Part shown: positions 54,920 to 63,746 of the stretch, one piece after another
Position numbering within the stretch: position 1 is the stretch's first letter
Layout: every line of letters begins with the position of its first letter
Source of the DNA: Caballeronia peredens
GTDB lineage: Bacteria > Pseudomonadota > Gammaproteobacteria > Burkholderiales > Burkholderiaceae
Assembly: GCA_001544595.2 (NCBI GenBank)
Contig: FCOH02000004.1
Span: 62,001 to 126,000, forward strand
Length of the DNA stretch: 64,000 bases
Direction: 5' to 3'
Notes under the pieces: generated by a model
The model's database searches: none
The model's input: only the letters and a program-made list of their open reading frames with translations
Told to the model about the DNA's origin: nothing
Program-made: the position numbers and the translations under genes

Positions 54920-57292
54920 TCAACCGGAATGGCCCGGCAACGCCACCGTGCGGGGCGTTTCGCCGGCGCACCAGCGCCGCCACATGGTCCGGAGCGATGC
55001 CGCGAGGCCGGCGGAAATCACTTCCGCATTGAAGGACGGCGACTGAGCGCAGCGCTCGCGCATTCCCGCGCGCACTTCTGCAAGCTCATTCAGATGATTC
55101 GCCCAGTACACACCTTTGGCGACGAAGTCGGCTTCGTCATTTGCGACGAACGCTTCGAGTCCCGCGTGTGACAGCGCGGACATGCTGCCCCGGCTCGCCA
55201 CGAGCGGGCCGGGCAGCGTGAGCGTCGGGACGCCCATCCACATGGCCTGAAAGGTCGTGACGCCGCCGGCCCACGGAAAGGTGTCGAGACAGATATCGAC
55301 TTGATGATGCTGCTGGAGATACACGGGAAGCGCGGCGCGCGGACGGAAATCCAGCCGCGCGCGCTCGATGCCCTCGTTGGCGAACCATTCGACGATCTGC
55401 TCGTGCTTGCCGTCGTTCGGCATGGCGGCCAGTTGCATGCGGGCAGTCGGCACGGCGTGCAGCAGCGTCGACCAGAGCTTGATCGCGGCGGGCCGTATCT
55501 TGTTCACGCGGTTGAAGCTGCCGAACGTCACGTAACCGTTGTGCAAGGCCGGAAGCGTGTTGATGGGCGGCGCGAGAAGCTCGGGTTGAAAGCAGGCGAA
55601 AGCCGGCAAATAGGCGATCTTTTCGGTGAACTGCCGGGCGGCGGCGTCATCGGGCACGTAGTAGCGGTCGGCGAAGTAATAGTCCATCGCCTGCAGGCCG
55701 GTCGTGTTGAGATATCCCATCCAGCTTGCCTGTATCGGCGCCGGCTTGCGCGCGAAGGTCATCAGGCGATTGCGCGCTGTGTGCCCCGAGAGGTCGATCA
55801 GAATATCGATGCCGTCGTCCTGGATTTTCTTCGCGAGTCCTTCGTCGCTCATGCCCGCGACGAAATGCCAGTTCGGCACGGCGCGTCGCATGCGCTCCGT
55901 GACGTCGTCTTCGATTGTATGGTTCGAATAGGCGTGAATCGTCATGGAAGGGTCGCGCGCGAGATGCGTGATGACGGCTTCGATGAACGCAGTGACAGGG
56001 TGACGGATGAAATCGCCCGACACGAAGCCGATGCTGAGCTGCCGCTCCGGATCCCGACCATTGCGATGACGCGGCCACGACGCGCGCAGCGGCGCCTCGC
56101 ACATCGCGCCGAAATAAGTGTGATCGGCGAAGAGCGCGGCCGGATCGACGTCCTGCTTATGGGTGAGACAAAAGAGCAGCGCTTCGTGGACATGCGGCGC
56201 GCGCGGGCTCAGTTCGAGCGCCCGGCGGGAGTGCCATTCGGCCTCGGCGATTCTTCCGGCTTCGAGCAGTGCGATGGCGAGCGTGCTGTGTCCGTTAGCG
56301 AAATCGGGCAAGAGTTCGATCGACTTCTGCAGCGCCGCGAGCGCCTCCTCCAGCCTTCCGAGATCCTGCAGCGTCATGCCGAGGATGCGGTGCACCTCGG
56401 CATAGTCGGGCCGAGCCTCGAGAATCTCGCGGCATTCCTGCTCCGCTTCCTGCGCGTAGCCTTGAAGCCTGAGCGAGTCGGACAAGACCCGGCGAATTTC
56501 CATTTCTTCCGGCTCGAACTGCTTGGCCGTCTGCAGCGTGCGGATCGCCTCGACCGTTTGTCCCGTTTTATGCAGCAGGATGCCGAGCACTTTCCATCCG
56601 AGAAAGAAGCGCGGATATTCGACGGTCATCGAGCGCGAGAGTGCAAGGGCTTCCTCGACACGTCCCTGATTGAAGTACGTCGTCAGCTGGCTGATCTGCT
56701 GGCGGGACGGCTTGCTCGCCGCCGATGCGCTCTCGGCGCTCTCGGCGCCCGTCGCGCCCGCCGCGATTGTCGAAGCCTCCGGGCGGGTCGCCGGATCGGT
56801 CGCGCTTTCGTGCGACAGCGCGATGCCCGTCTCCTTCGCAGCGGATCGGGCGCCTTGCGGTGCCTCGACTTTCGCGGCGTCGAGCGCGGTGAGCCGCATG
56901 ATCAGCGAGTCGATGGCCGGCCCGCGCAGGCCCTGTTTCTGCGCCATTTCGAGCGCAAGCCACGCGCTGGAAGACTGCCCCGACTGCGCCAGCGCATCGA
57001 CGTAACTGGCCCAGTACTGCAACTCGTCCGGCTGTGCGCCGATGGCCGCTTCCAGGCGGGGAATCGCCGATTGCGGGTCGCCGCGCTGAATATGCAGCAC
57101 GCCGAGGTTGTAATTCGCGACCGCGTGCGCGGGTGCGGCGTCGAGCACGATTTCGTAGAGCGCTTGTGCCTCGTCCAGTTGCTGGGCGCCGTGTTGTTCG
57201 ATCGCGGCGCCGAGGACTTCGGCGAGCGCGCTTTCGAACTCCGGCTCGGAGGCGGCGGACGGGGCGGAGTGGAGTTCGATCGACGTGGTCAT
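54920..57292 (-). CDS. TPR protein with SPINDLY-type O-GlcNAc-transferase domain (likely flagellin glycosyltransferase)
   Basis: 790 residues. Residues about 20-390 are tetratricopeptide repeats (EALYEIVLDAAPAHAVANYN; PDYAEVHRILGMTLQDLGRL). Residues about 400-780 are the GT41-like catalytic half: SIGFVSGDFIRHPVTAFIEA, IDILIDLSGHTARNRLMTFA, QASWMGYLNTTGLQAMDYYF, the sugar-nucleotide part FGSFNRVNKIRPAAIKLWS and DTFPWAGGVTTFQAMWMGVP. Adjacent to fliC with a 197-base gap and the same strand, so flagellin is the obvious target. The sugar donor is not readable. Start ATG at 57292. Confidence 0.88.
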   Translation of the reverse strand: MTTSIELHSAPSAASEPEFESALAEVLGAAIEQHGAQQLDEAQALYEIVLDAAPAHAVANYNLGVLHIQRGDPQSAIPRLEAAIGAQPDELQYWASYVDALAQSGQSSSAWLALEMAQKQGLRGPAIDSLIMRLTALDAAKVEAPQGARSAAKETGIALSHESATDPATRPEASTIAAGATGAESAESASAASKPSRQQISQLTTYFNQGRVEEALALSRSMTVEYPRFFLGWKVLGILLHKTGQTVEAIRTLQTAKQFEPEEMEIRRVLSDSLRLQGYAQEAEQECREILEARPDYAEVHRILGMTLQDLGRLEEALAALQKSIELLPDFANGHSTLAIALLEAGRIAEAEWHSRRALELSPRAPHVHEALLFCLTHKQDVDPAALFADHTYFGAMCEAPLRASWPRHRNGRDPERQLSIGFVSGDFIRHPVTAFIEAVITHLARDPSMTIHAYSNHTIEDDVTERMRRAVPNWHFVAGMSDEGLAKKIQDDGIDILIDLSGHTARNRLMTFARKPAPIQASWMGYLNTTGLQAMDYYFADRYYVPDDAAARQFTEKIAYLPAFACFQPELLAPPINTLPALHNGYVTFGSFNRVNKIRPAAIKLWSTLLHAVPTARMQLAAMPNDGKHEQIVEWFANEGIERARLDFRPRAALPVYLQQHHQVDICLDTFPWAGGVTTFQAMWMGVPTLTLPGPLVASRGSMSALSHAGLEAFVANDEADFVAKGVYWANHLNELAEVRAGMRERCAQSPSFNAEVISAGLAASLRTMWRRWCAGETPRTVALPGHSG

Positions 57293-57470
57293 GAATGGAC
57301 AGGAGGTATTCTTGGGTTGACGGAATTATCGGCCGGCCTGTCCATTCCTAAAGGACGGAACTGAGCGCCAAATCACCGCCTGTTCGTGTGATGCAGGCGC
57401 GCGGAACAGCGATTGCTCGCCGTCGCGCGGAGCGTTTGGGCGGGGCAAAACTTCATCATTCGGAGCACAC

Positions 57471-58421
57471 ATGCAGACACGCAGCATCGGCACATCGGAT
57501 ATCAAGGTCGCGCCGCTCGTCTTCGGCGGCAACGTGTTCGGCTGGACCGCCGACGAGCGCACGTCGTTCTCGGTCCTCGACGCGTTCGTCGATCACGGCC
57601 TCGACTTCATCGACACCGCGGACGTCTATTCCGCCTGGGTCGACGGGCATCGCGGCGGCGAATCGGAAACGATCATCGGCAAGTGGTTCAGGGAAAGCGG
57701 CAAGCGCCATCGCGTCGTGCTCGCGACGAAAGTCGGCAAGCTGAGCACGCGCGCCGGGCTGTCGGCGGCGAACATCACGGCCGCCGTCGACGATTCGCTG
57801 CGGCGTCTCAAGACCGATTACATCGACGTCTATTTCTCCCATTTCGACGACGACAAAACGCCGCTCGACGAAACGCTCTCGGCGTATCAGGCGCTCATCA
57901 AGGCGGGGAAGGTAAGGGTGATCGGCGCGTCGAACTACACGGGCGAGCGGCTCGAAGAGGCGCTGCAGACCGCGAAGGAGTCGGGCTTGCCCGCCTATCA
58001 GATCCTGCAGCCCGAGTACAACCTGTACGACCGCGAAGCGTACGAGACGGGTCTCGAACCCGTCGCGCAGAAGCACGAGATCGCGGTCGTGCCGTACTAC
58101 GCGCTTGCGAGCGGCTTTCTGTCGGGCAAATACCGGTCGAAGGAAGACACGCTCAGGAAGGCGCGCGGCTCGCGCGTGGAGAAATACCTCGATGCGCGCG
58201 GTCTCGGAATTCTCGATGCCCTCGACGAAGTCGCGAAGCGCAACGACACGACGCCCGCGACGATCGCCATCGCGTGGCTGATCGCGCGCCCGAGCGTGAC
58301 GGCGCCGATCGCGAGTGCAACCTCGGTCGCGCAACTCGAAAGCCTCGCGGCCGCGACGCGCCTGCAACTCGCCGACGAAGACGTGAAACACCTCGACGAA
58401 GCCAGCGCCTGGCAGAAATAA
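57471..58421 (+). CDS. Aldo/keto reductase
   Basis: NADPH-dependent TIM-barrel oxidoreductase of 316 residues. Catalytic Asp in IDTADVYSAW, Tyr in the same motif, Lys in VVLATKVGK, His in VYFSHFDDD (shifted, typical of the bacterial IolS-like branch). Phosphate-site motif near the end in SATSVAQLESLAAA. GGAG precedes the ATG. No operon partner. Confidence 0.9.
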   Translation: MQTRSIGTSDIKVAPLVFGGNVFGWTADERTSFSVLDAFVDHGLDFIDTADVYSAWVDGHRGGESETIIGKWFRESGKRHRVVLATKVGKLSTRAGLSAANITAAVDDSLRRLKTDYIDVYFSHFDDDKTPLDETLSAYQALIKAGKVRVIGASNYTGERLEEALQTAKESGLPAYQILQPEYNLYDREAYETGLEPVAQKHEIAVVPYYALASGFLSGKYRSKEDTLRKARGSRVEKYLDARGLGILDALDEVAKRNDTTPATIAIAWLIARPSVTAPIASATSVAQLESLAAATRLQLADEDVKHLDEASAWQK

Positions 58422-58766
58422 ATCTGTTGCATCAATGAGTTGGATGGATCGGGGGAGTTGGCAACGGTGCGGTGTTCTGGTAACATCGCGCCCGAATCGA
58501 GAAATGTGCCCGATTTTCTGCCTTCGCCGCCGGGAATGACATCGTCATCTGCCTGCGTCGAACGGCTCCGAAATGCGCGTTCAGGTAGTTCCTTCGAAGG
58601 CGCAAGCCGCTTCGGCGGTTGAATCCCAACTCTCTCTTTTCCGGCCTCCGTGGCCGCTTTGCTCGTGTCCGCCGCGCGGTTCGCATCCGGCGGACGATCG
58701 GAGTGCCGGGGCGCGGCGGTTTTGTCGTCGCGCGTTTAGAAATACGTTTAGCAAAACAGGATTTAC
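58422..58766 (+). other. Leader and promoter region of rpsU
   Basis: About 345 bases. The end is AT-rich (TTTAGAAATACGTTTAGC just before the ribosome site AGGATTTAC). No gene or strong fold is seen. It may hold more than one promoter, as rpsU often does. Confidence 0.4.
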
Positions 58767-58979
58767 ATGACCACTATCGTCCTCAAAGAAAACGAGCCGT
58801 TCGATGTCGCGATTCGGCGTTTCCGCCGCACCATCGAGCGCAACGGCCTGATCGCCGAACTGCGTGAGCGCCAGTCGTACGAAAAGCCGACCACCGAGCG
58901 CAAGCGCAAGAAGGCAGCCGCCGTCGCACGTCTGCGCAAGCGCCTGCGCAGCCAGATGCTGCCGAAGAAGATGCACTAA
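58767..58979 (+). CDS. rpsU: 30S ribosomal protein S21
   Basis: 70 residues: [20 protein letters not shown], a basic helix, and a Lys/Arg-rich end. The small subunit uses S21 for initiation. It is not next to dnaG/rpoD here, which is common when a second S21 copy exists; the window cannot say if another is present. Confidence 0.97.
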   Translation: MTTIVLKENEPFDVAIRRFRRTIERNGLIAELRERQSYEKPTTERKRKKAAAVARLRKRLRSQMLPKKMH

Positions 58980-59020
58980 ACAAGCGTCTTCGGCCGGCGA
59001 GGTTCCGTCCTCGCTGGTGA

Positions 59021-59071
59021 AAGCAAAACGGCGGTGCGACCCATCCGGGTGCACCGCCGTTTTGCTTTTTG
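59021..59071. terminator. Bidirectional terminator after rpsU
   Basis: AAGCAAAACGGCGGTGC (59021-59037) pairs perfectly with GCACCGCCGTTTTGCTT (59051-59067), followed by TTTGC on the plus strand. The A-rich 5' arm gives T residues on the minus strand too, so it can end both rpsU and the convergent gene. Confidence 0.9.
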
Positions 59072-59096
59072 CTTCGGATTGCCGCCGTTGCCGGGT

Positions 59097-59474
59097 TCAG
59101 ACGAACGCGTGCCGCCGGCCGAGCGCCGCGAGCAGATGCGGCCATTCCGTGACGTCGGAGTCGTCGTGAACCTGCTCGAGTTCGATCAGCAGATCGATGA
59201 TGTTGGGATCGTACGCATTCACGTTCGACGCGTAGAGCGCCCGCAGCAGTTGGCCGTCCTGCGCATGCCGGTAGTAGGAAATGCCGACGCCTTCCAGCGC
59301 GGGGTCGTACAGGTCGTCGTGCAGCAGCGAGCCGATCGCGCACTTGCGGCCTTCCGGACTGCGCAGCCGGCATGAACCGTTGTCGTCTTCCGAAACCGCG
59401 CGCTGCATCAGCAAGTGCGAACTGACGCGCTCGTAGATGTCCTTCGGGCTCAACATCGTGATAGGGCTCAACAT
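59097..59474 (-). CDS. Uncharacterised CAIG-motif protein, copy A
   Basis: 125 residues. Central motif CRLRSPEGRKCAIGSLLHDD followed by YDPALEGVGISYY, and a C-terminal helix NVNAYDPNIIDLLIELEQVHDD. The pattern C-x-(Y/L)-R-...-C-A-(I/V)-G-x-L-I-x-D is that of a little-studied family, seen often in phage and accessory DNA. Two cysteines and acidic residues could bind metal. Start uncertain: the ATG at 59474 (a GTG precedes it), or the ATG at 59456. The 11-mer ATGTTGAGCCC occurs twice, 18 bases apart, at these two starts. Function unknown. Confidence 0.72.
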   Translation of the reverse strand: MLSPITMLSPKDIYERVSSHLLMQRAVSEDDNGSCRLRSPEGRKCAIGSLLHDDLYDPALEGVGISYYRHAQDGQLLRALYASNVNAYDPNIIDLLIELEQVHDDSDVTEWPHLLAALGRRHAFV

Positions 59475-59490
59475 CACAACACCTGCGTTC

Positions 59491-59916
59491 TCAAGCAGCC
59501 GTTTTCAAAAGCTCGGCGGACAGCCCGAACTGACGCGCGATCGACGTGAGACGCTCGCGCCATTCCCATTTGCCGAAGACGTCATGGACGTTCTGCAGGC
59601 AAGAGAGCAATTCGACGGTATTGGGATCGAACACGTTGATGCGTGCACGAAGCAGCGCGCGCTTGAGCGCCGCGACACCGACATCCATATAGGCCGGCAC
59701 TTGTTCGGGCGGCTTGGCGATGTAGCGGATGGGCACGCCTTCCATCGCGGTGACATAGTCGCGCGGCTTGATGAAACGGCCGACGGGGCAACCGCCGCAG
59801 TATCCGCGATACGCGCCGCCTCCGTGAGGCAGCAATGCCGCTTGCCCCTGCACGAAAAGATGCTGTACTGCGCTGTTGAAAATCTCCTGATGGGTCAGGA
59901 AGTTCAAGCTTTTCAT
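59491..59916 (-). CDS. Uncharacterised CAIG-motif protein, copy B
   Basis: 141 residues, related to copy A that follows 13 bases later. Shared parts: N-terminal helix with HLFVQGQAALL, the motif YRGYCGGCPVGRFIKPRDY then AMEGVPIRY (metal ligands partly different: CGGCPVG for CAIG), and ARINVFDPNTVELLSCLQNVHD. The pair is thus a tandem duplication, now diverged. ATG at 59916 has GAGAAGATC before it. Role unknown; a nucleic-acid or phage-linked function is only a guess. Confidence 0.72.
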   Translation of the reverse strand: MKSLNFLTHQEIFNSAVQHLFVQGQAALLPHGGGAYRGYCGGCPVGRFIKPRDYVTAMEGVPIRYIAKPPEQVPAYMDVGVAALKRALLRARINVFDPNTVELLSCLQNVHDVFGKWEWRERLTSIARQFGLSAELLKTAA

Positions 59917-60381
59917 GATCTTCTCCCCTGCGCCCCTGCGCAGCGGCCATGCGTTTAGATATTCGAGAACCTGCGCTTGCCTGCACCGGAGCGGCGGCGT
60001 CGTTGCGAATATCCGCAACCTGAATGAACGCTTCGTCGCCCGGACACTGCATCGAGCACGGCTGTTTCCCGGCCTGGGCGCTCGGTCTCACTGCGCCCTT
60101 TGTGCTCGCGTCGGATTTCTACACTCAGTGAACGATCCGTACACCGCCAGTTATAACGGTTTGGTCCGGTAAAAAGGTGCGCCAGCGCACGCGAGGACGC
60201 CATTTTTACACGGACCGCACGTTCGTGCAGTGCGGAAAACCCGCCGAAAACCCTTTCAGATCGGGGATTTGGGCGTGCTTCACTGCAAAAAAATTGCCTT
60301 CTATCGGGATTTACCCTGAGTCTCTGCGTTTGCTCTCAAGTATGTTGTCAAAAAGCAAAAATCTTTCGTTTAGGAATGGCC
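59917..60381. other. Intergenic region upstream of the CAIG-motif pair
   Basis: About 465 bases. It carries the promoter of the CAIG pair and the 3' end zone of tag. AT-rich spots at 60140-60175 and 60290-60390 are visible. No convincing gene, RNA fold or repeat found. Confidence 0.4.
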
Positions 60382-60987
60382 TCAATCTGTAGATTTGACT
60401 GACTTCTTCGCTTTTGTCTTAGGTTTCCCTCGGGACAGGCAATTCGCGGCGTGATCGTTGACCATGCCGGTTGCCTGCATGAATGCGTAACAGATCGTCG
60501 TGCCGATGAACTTGCAGCCGTACTTCTTGAGCGCTTTGCTCAGCGCGTCGGATTCCGGCGTCGATGCCGGTGTGGGGTTTTTGGCGTCGCGCGGTGTATC
60601 GATGGGCGCTCCGCCGACGAACGACCACACGAAGTCCGCGAACGAGCCGTGTTCCTGCTGGATCTGCCTGACCGCGCGCGCATTGAGCACGGCCGACGCG
60701 ATCTTCGCGCGGTTGCGCACGATGCGCGCGTCCAGCACGATCCGCTCGATATCCTTGTCCGTGAAGCGCGACACCTTGTCGATATCGAAACCCGCGAACA
60801 GCGCGCGATAGCCTTCGCGCTTGTTGAGGATCGTCGACCAGGAAAGTCCCGCCTGCGCGCCTTCGAGCACGAGCATTTCGAACAGATGCTGATCGTCGTG
60901 CGAGGGCACGCCCCACTCGTGGTCGTGGTACTCAATCATTGCGTCGGTCGTGGCCCACGCGCAGCGAGTGTGTCCGGTGTCTGCCAT
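60382..60987 (-). CDS. tag: DNA-3-methyladenine glycosylase I
   Basis: Base-excision repair enzyme of 201 residues that removes 3-methyladenine. Zinc Cys near the N-terminus (TRCAWA) and the other zinc ligands late in the chain (CYAFMQATGMVNDHAANC), substrate pocket Glu in VLEGAQAGLSWST, and the HEWGVP signature. A Lys-rich tail follows. Alone on its strand, divergent from the BadF-type kinase gene with 112 bases between. Confidence 0.95.
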   Translation of the reverse strand: MADTGHTRCAWATTDAMIEYHDHEWGVPSHDDQHLFEMLVLEGAQAGLSWSTILNKREGYRALFAGFDIDKVSRFTDKDIERIVLDARIVRNRAKIASAVLNARAVRQIQQEHGSFADFVWSFVGGAPIDTPRDAKNPTPASTPESDALSKALKKYGCKFIGTTICYAFMQATGMVNDHAANCLSRGKPKTKAKKSVKSTD

Positions 60988-61099
60988 TGTGCGTTCCCGT
61001 CATTTTTGGATCGCGCCAGCATAGCGGAACGCGCGCGCCGCGCCAGCTATGCCATTCGGCCAATTGGCGCGCGCCGCCGCGGCCGGTAAGCTTGCGGCC

Positions 61100-62029
61100 A
61101 TGAATACTTCCTCGACTTTCTCGACTTCTTCGGCACTGGACGGCTTTCTGCTCGGCATCGACGGCGGCGGAAGCGGCACGCGCGTGATCCTCGCCGACGC
61201 GCACGGCGTCGAACTCGCGCGCGCGAGCGGCGGGCCGTCGGGACTCGGGCTCGGCGTCGAGCGGGCCTGGCAATCCATCGAAGATGCCTGCCGCCGCGCG
61301 TTCGACGCCGCCGCGCTGCCGTTCGACTGGCGCACGTGTTCGCTCGGCTGCGGGCTCGCGGGCGTCAACAACGCGGACTGGCTCGCGGCCTTCCTCGCCG
61401 CCGCGCCCGACGCGCGCGCGCTGCACGTCGAAAGCGATGCCTACACGACCGTCCTCGGCGCGCACGGCGGCGAGCCCGGTGTGATCGTCGCGCTGGGCAC
61501 GGGCAGCATCGCGGCTTCTCTGGATGAAAAGGGCGTCTGCCGCATTTCGGGCGGATACGGCTTTCCGAGCGGCGACGAAGCCGGCGGCGCGTGGCTCGGC
61601 CTGCGCGCCGTGGTTCATCTGCAGCGCGTGCTCGACGGCCGCGCGCCGGACGACGGCTGGTCGCGCGAGATGCTCGTGCGAACGGGCGCGATGGATCGCG
61701 ACAGTCTCGTCGTGTGGCTGTGCAACGCGAACCAGACTGCGTACGCAACGCTCGCGCCGACAGTCTTCGAATTTCGCGATCATTCCGACGCGGCACATCT
61801 GCTGAATCAGGCGGGACAGGAAATCGAACGGCTCGTCGCGGCGCTCGATCCCCGCGGCACCTTGCCGGTCGCGCTGTGCGGGGGCCTCGCGGCACCTTAC
61901 GAGCCGTTCGTTCCGGCCGCGCTGCGCGAGCGCATGCGCGCGCCGCGCGCCGATTCGGCCGCCGGCGCGCTCGAACTGGCGCGGCGCGCGGCATCGGCAT
62001 TGGCGGGCGGGGCGAGCCCGTCGCGATAA
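61100..62029 (+). CDS. BadF/BadG/BcrA/BcrD-family ATPase (probable N-acetylglucosamine kinase-like)
   Basis: ASKHA-fold kinase of 309 residues. Phosphate-1 loop LLGIDGGGSGTRVILA, middle motif ESDAYTTVLGAHGG, and adenosine-side IVALGTGSIAASLDEKG and GFPSGDEAGGAWLG. Such proteins phosphorylate GlcNAc or glucosamine. No GlcNAc uptake or nag genes are near, so the sugar is not certain. Start at the ATG 61100; earlier in-frame codons lack a ribosome site. Confidence 0.87.
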   Translation: MNTSSTFSTSSALDGFLLGIDGGGSGTRVILADAHGVELARASGGPSGLGLGVERAWQSIEDACRRAFDAAALPFDWRTCSLGCGLAGVNNADWLAAFLAAAPDARALHVESDAYTTVLGAHGGEPGVIVALGTGSIAASLDEKGVCRISGGYGFPSGDEAGGAWLGLRAVVHLQRVLDGRAPDDGWSREMLVRTGAMDRDSLVVWLCNANQTAYATLAPTVFEFRDHSDAAHLLNQAGQEIERLVAALDPRGTLPVALCGGLAAPYEPFVPAALRERMRAPRADSAAGALELARRAASALAGGASPSR

Positions 62030-62086
62030 AATGACGGGCTTCGCAGCAAACCCCGTCCGCTCATCCGGCGCACAACAAAGGCAGTC

Positions 62087-62926
62087 ATGTACTCGGTCAT
62101 CGCTACTGATCTCGACGGTACGCTTCTGAACAGCGACCATCAGCTCGATCCCTTCACCGCCGAAACCGTGCGCACGCTGGCCGCGCGCGGCGTGCCCATC
62201 GTCATTGCGACGGGCCGGCATTACCGCGACGTCGCCGGCATCCGCGATCTGCTCGGCGTCGACGCCTATCTGATCACGTCCAACGGCGCGCGCGTTCATG
62301 CACCCGGCGACGAGCGGATTTATTCGCGCGATCTCGACCCCGCCGCCGTGCGCCGTCTCGTGCAGCCGGAACTGGCGGGCGGCGAAGGCCGCGTCATCGT
62401 CAACCTGTTTGCCGACGACGCCTGGCTCATCGACCGCCACGCGCCCGAACTGCTGGTCTTTCACCAGGATTCGGGCTTCAAGTACGAGGTGATGGATCTG
62501 CGCGAACATGACGGGATGAACATCGCGAAGGTGTTGTATATCGGCGAGCCGGCCGATCTCAAGGAAACGGCGGCGAATCTGGAGCGCGAATTCGGCGACT
62601 CGCTGTACGTCACGTACTCGCTGCCGGACTGTCTCGAAGTCATGACCGCCGACGTCTCGAAGGGCCGGGCGCTGCGTTGCGTGCTGGAGCGGCTCGATGT
62701 CGATGCGGCGCAGTGCGTCGCGTTCGGCGACAACATGAACGACATCGACCTGCTGGAAACCGCCGGGCATCCGTTCATGATGAACAACGCGAATCCCGAT
62801 CTCATCAAGCGGCTGCCGAATGTGCCGCGCGTCGGGAACAACTTCGAGGCGGGCGTCGCACATCAACTGCGCAAGCTGTTCGACATTCGCGACGAACTGG
62901 CGTCGCCGGGACAGGCGCCGGACTGA
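62087..62926 (+). CDS. Cof-type HAD-IIB phosphatase
   Basis: Sugar-phosphate phosphatase of the YidA type, 279 residues. Motif I IATDLDGTLLN, motif II VIATGRHYRD, Lys in VSKGRALRCV and motif IV FGDNMNDIDLLE. A C2B cap lies between. Substrate spectrum is usually broad. 57 bases after the sugar kinase gene, so the two may be co-transcribed. Confidence 0.92.
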   Translation: MYSVIATDLDGTLLNSDHQLDPFTAETVRTLAARGVPIVIATGRHYRDVAGIRDLLGVDAYLITSNGARVHAPGDERIYSRDLDPAAVRRLVQPELAGGEGRVIVNLFADDAWLIDRHAPELLVFHQDSGFKYEVMDLREHDGMNIAKVLYIGEPADLKETAANLEREFGDSLYVTYSLPDCLEVMTADVSKGRALRCVLERLDVDAAQCVAFGDNMNDIDLLETAGHPFMMNNANPDLIKRLPNVPRVGNNFEAGVAHQLRKLFDIRDELASPGQAPD

Positions 62927-63105
62927 GCGCCCGGCGGCTGACGAGGCGGGCTGCCGGCATTTTCCGGCGGCCTGGTTCGAGCGGCGCCCGAGCGTTGTTC
63001 GAGTCGACCGAGTCGCCGGACGTTGCACGAGCGTTGCTCTCGTTGCACGAACCGCCCGAACCCGTTTCAGCGGCGTCCGAACATCACCCGGGCGCCGCCT
63101 CACTC

Positions 63106-63396
63106 TTATCCGCGATGGCCCCAGTTGTTGCCATAGCCGCCATTGCCGCGATGATCCCAGCCGGTGCGGTGTTCATAGCCGCCGCCGTAACCGCCGTGCC
63201 AGCGCGGCGCCTCATGGCGATAGTACGGCGCGCGATAGACAGGTGCCGCCGGACGCACGTACACCGGAGCCGGCGCCACATAAGCGGGCGCGCCGAGCGA
63301 AACGCCGATGTGCAGATCGCTGTGAGCCTGAGCCGCTCCGACTGCACCGATTGCCAGACCGGTCGCGACGAGCATATGGGTGACGATGCGCTTCAT
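63106..63396 (-). CDS. Small exported Gly/Tyr/Pro/His-rich protein
   Basis: 96 residues. Signal peptide MKRIVTHMLVATGLAIGAVG to about AQA at 24, followed by a Pro/Ala/Tyr stretch (YVAPAPVYVRPAAPVYRAPY) and a Gly/Tyr/Arg/His tail (GGYGGGYEHRTGWDHRGNGG). Such proteins are common in Burkholderiaceae; roles in the envelope or metal binding are guesses. AAAGGAGAAACACA before the ATG is an excellent ribosome site. Confidence 0.75.
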   Translation of the reverse strand: MKRIVTHMLVATGLAIGAVGAAQAHSDLHIGVSLGAPAYVAPAPVYVRPAAPVYRAPYYRHEAPRWHGGYGGGYEHRTGWDHRGNGGYGNNWGHRG

Positions 63397-63671
63397 TGTG
63401 TTTCTCCTTTTTCGCGACGTGTGTCGCATGAGTCCAATGTAAGGGCGCGTCGTCTTACACGCTTCGACGACTTGTTACCGTGTGCAAGGGCGGCGTAAGG
63501 AGAAATGGATGATGCGGCTGAGCGGCGTGATCGCCGGGAGCCTTGCCGGACGGGCCTCGTGCGGCATTCGGCCGCGCGCGGAATTGCGTCTCGCGGCAAA
63601 TCATAAGCATGCTGCGTAATTCGGCATTACATTTGTCGCGCCGGTTTAATCATTCGGACCGCGCGCCGTGG
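63397..63671. other. Intergenic region between two minus-strand genes
   Basis: About 275 bases (350 with the terminator). The promoter of the small exported protein lies in it. No ordered structure besides the terminator is seen. Confidence 0.4.
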
Positions 63672-63719
63672 CGCAAAAGCAAAAACGGGCGCCGGTTCAG
63701 CTGACCGGCGCCCGTTTTA
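63672..63719 (-). terminator. Terminator of the aquaporin gene
   Basis: Minus strand: AAAACGGGCGCCGGTCAG and CTGAACCGGCGCCCGTTTT form a long stem (one bulge), followed by TGCTTTTGCG. Strong intrinsic terminator about 28 bases after the stop. Confidence 0.9.
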
Positions 63720-63746
63720 TCGACTGCAGTTTGATTGCGTCGGTGC

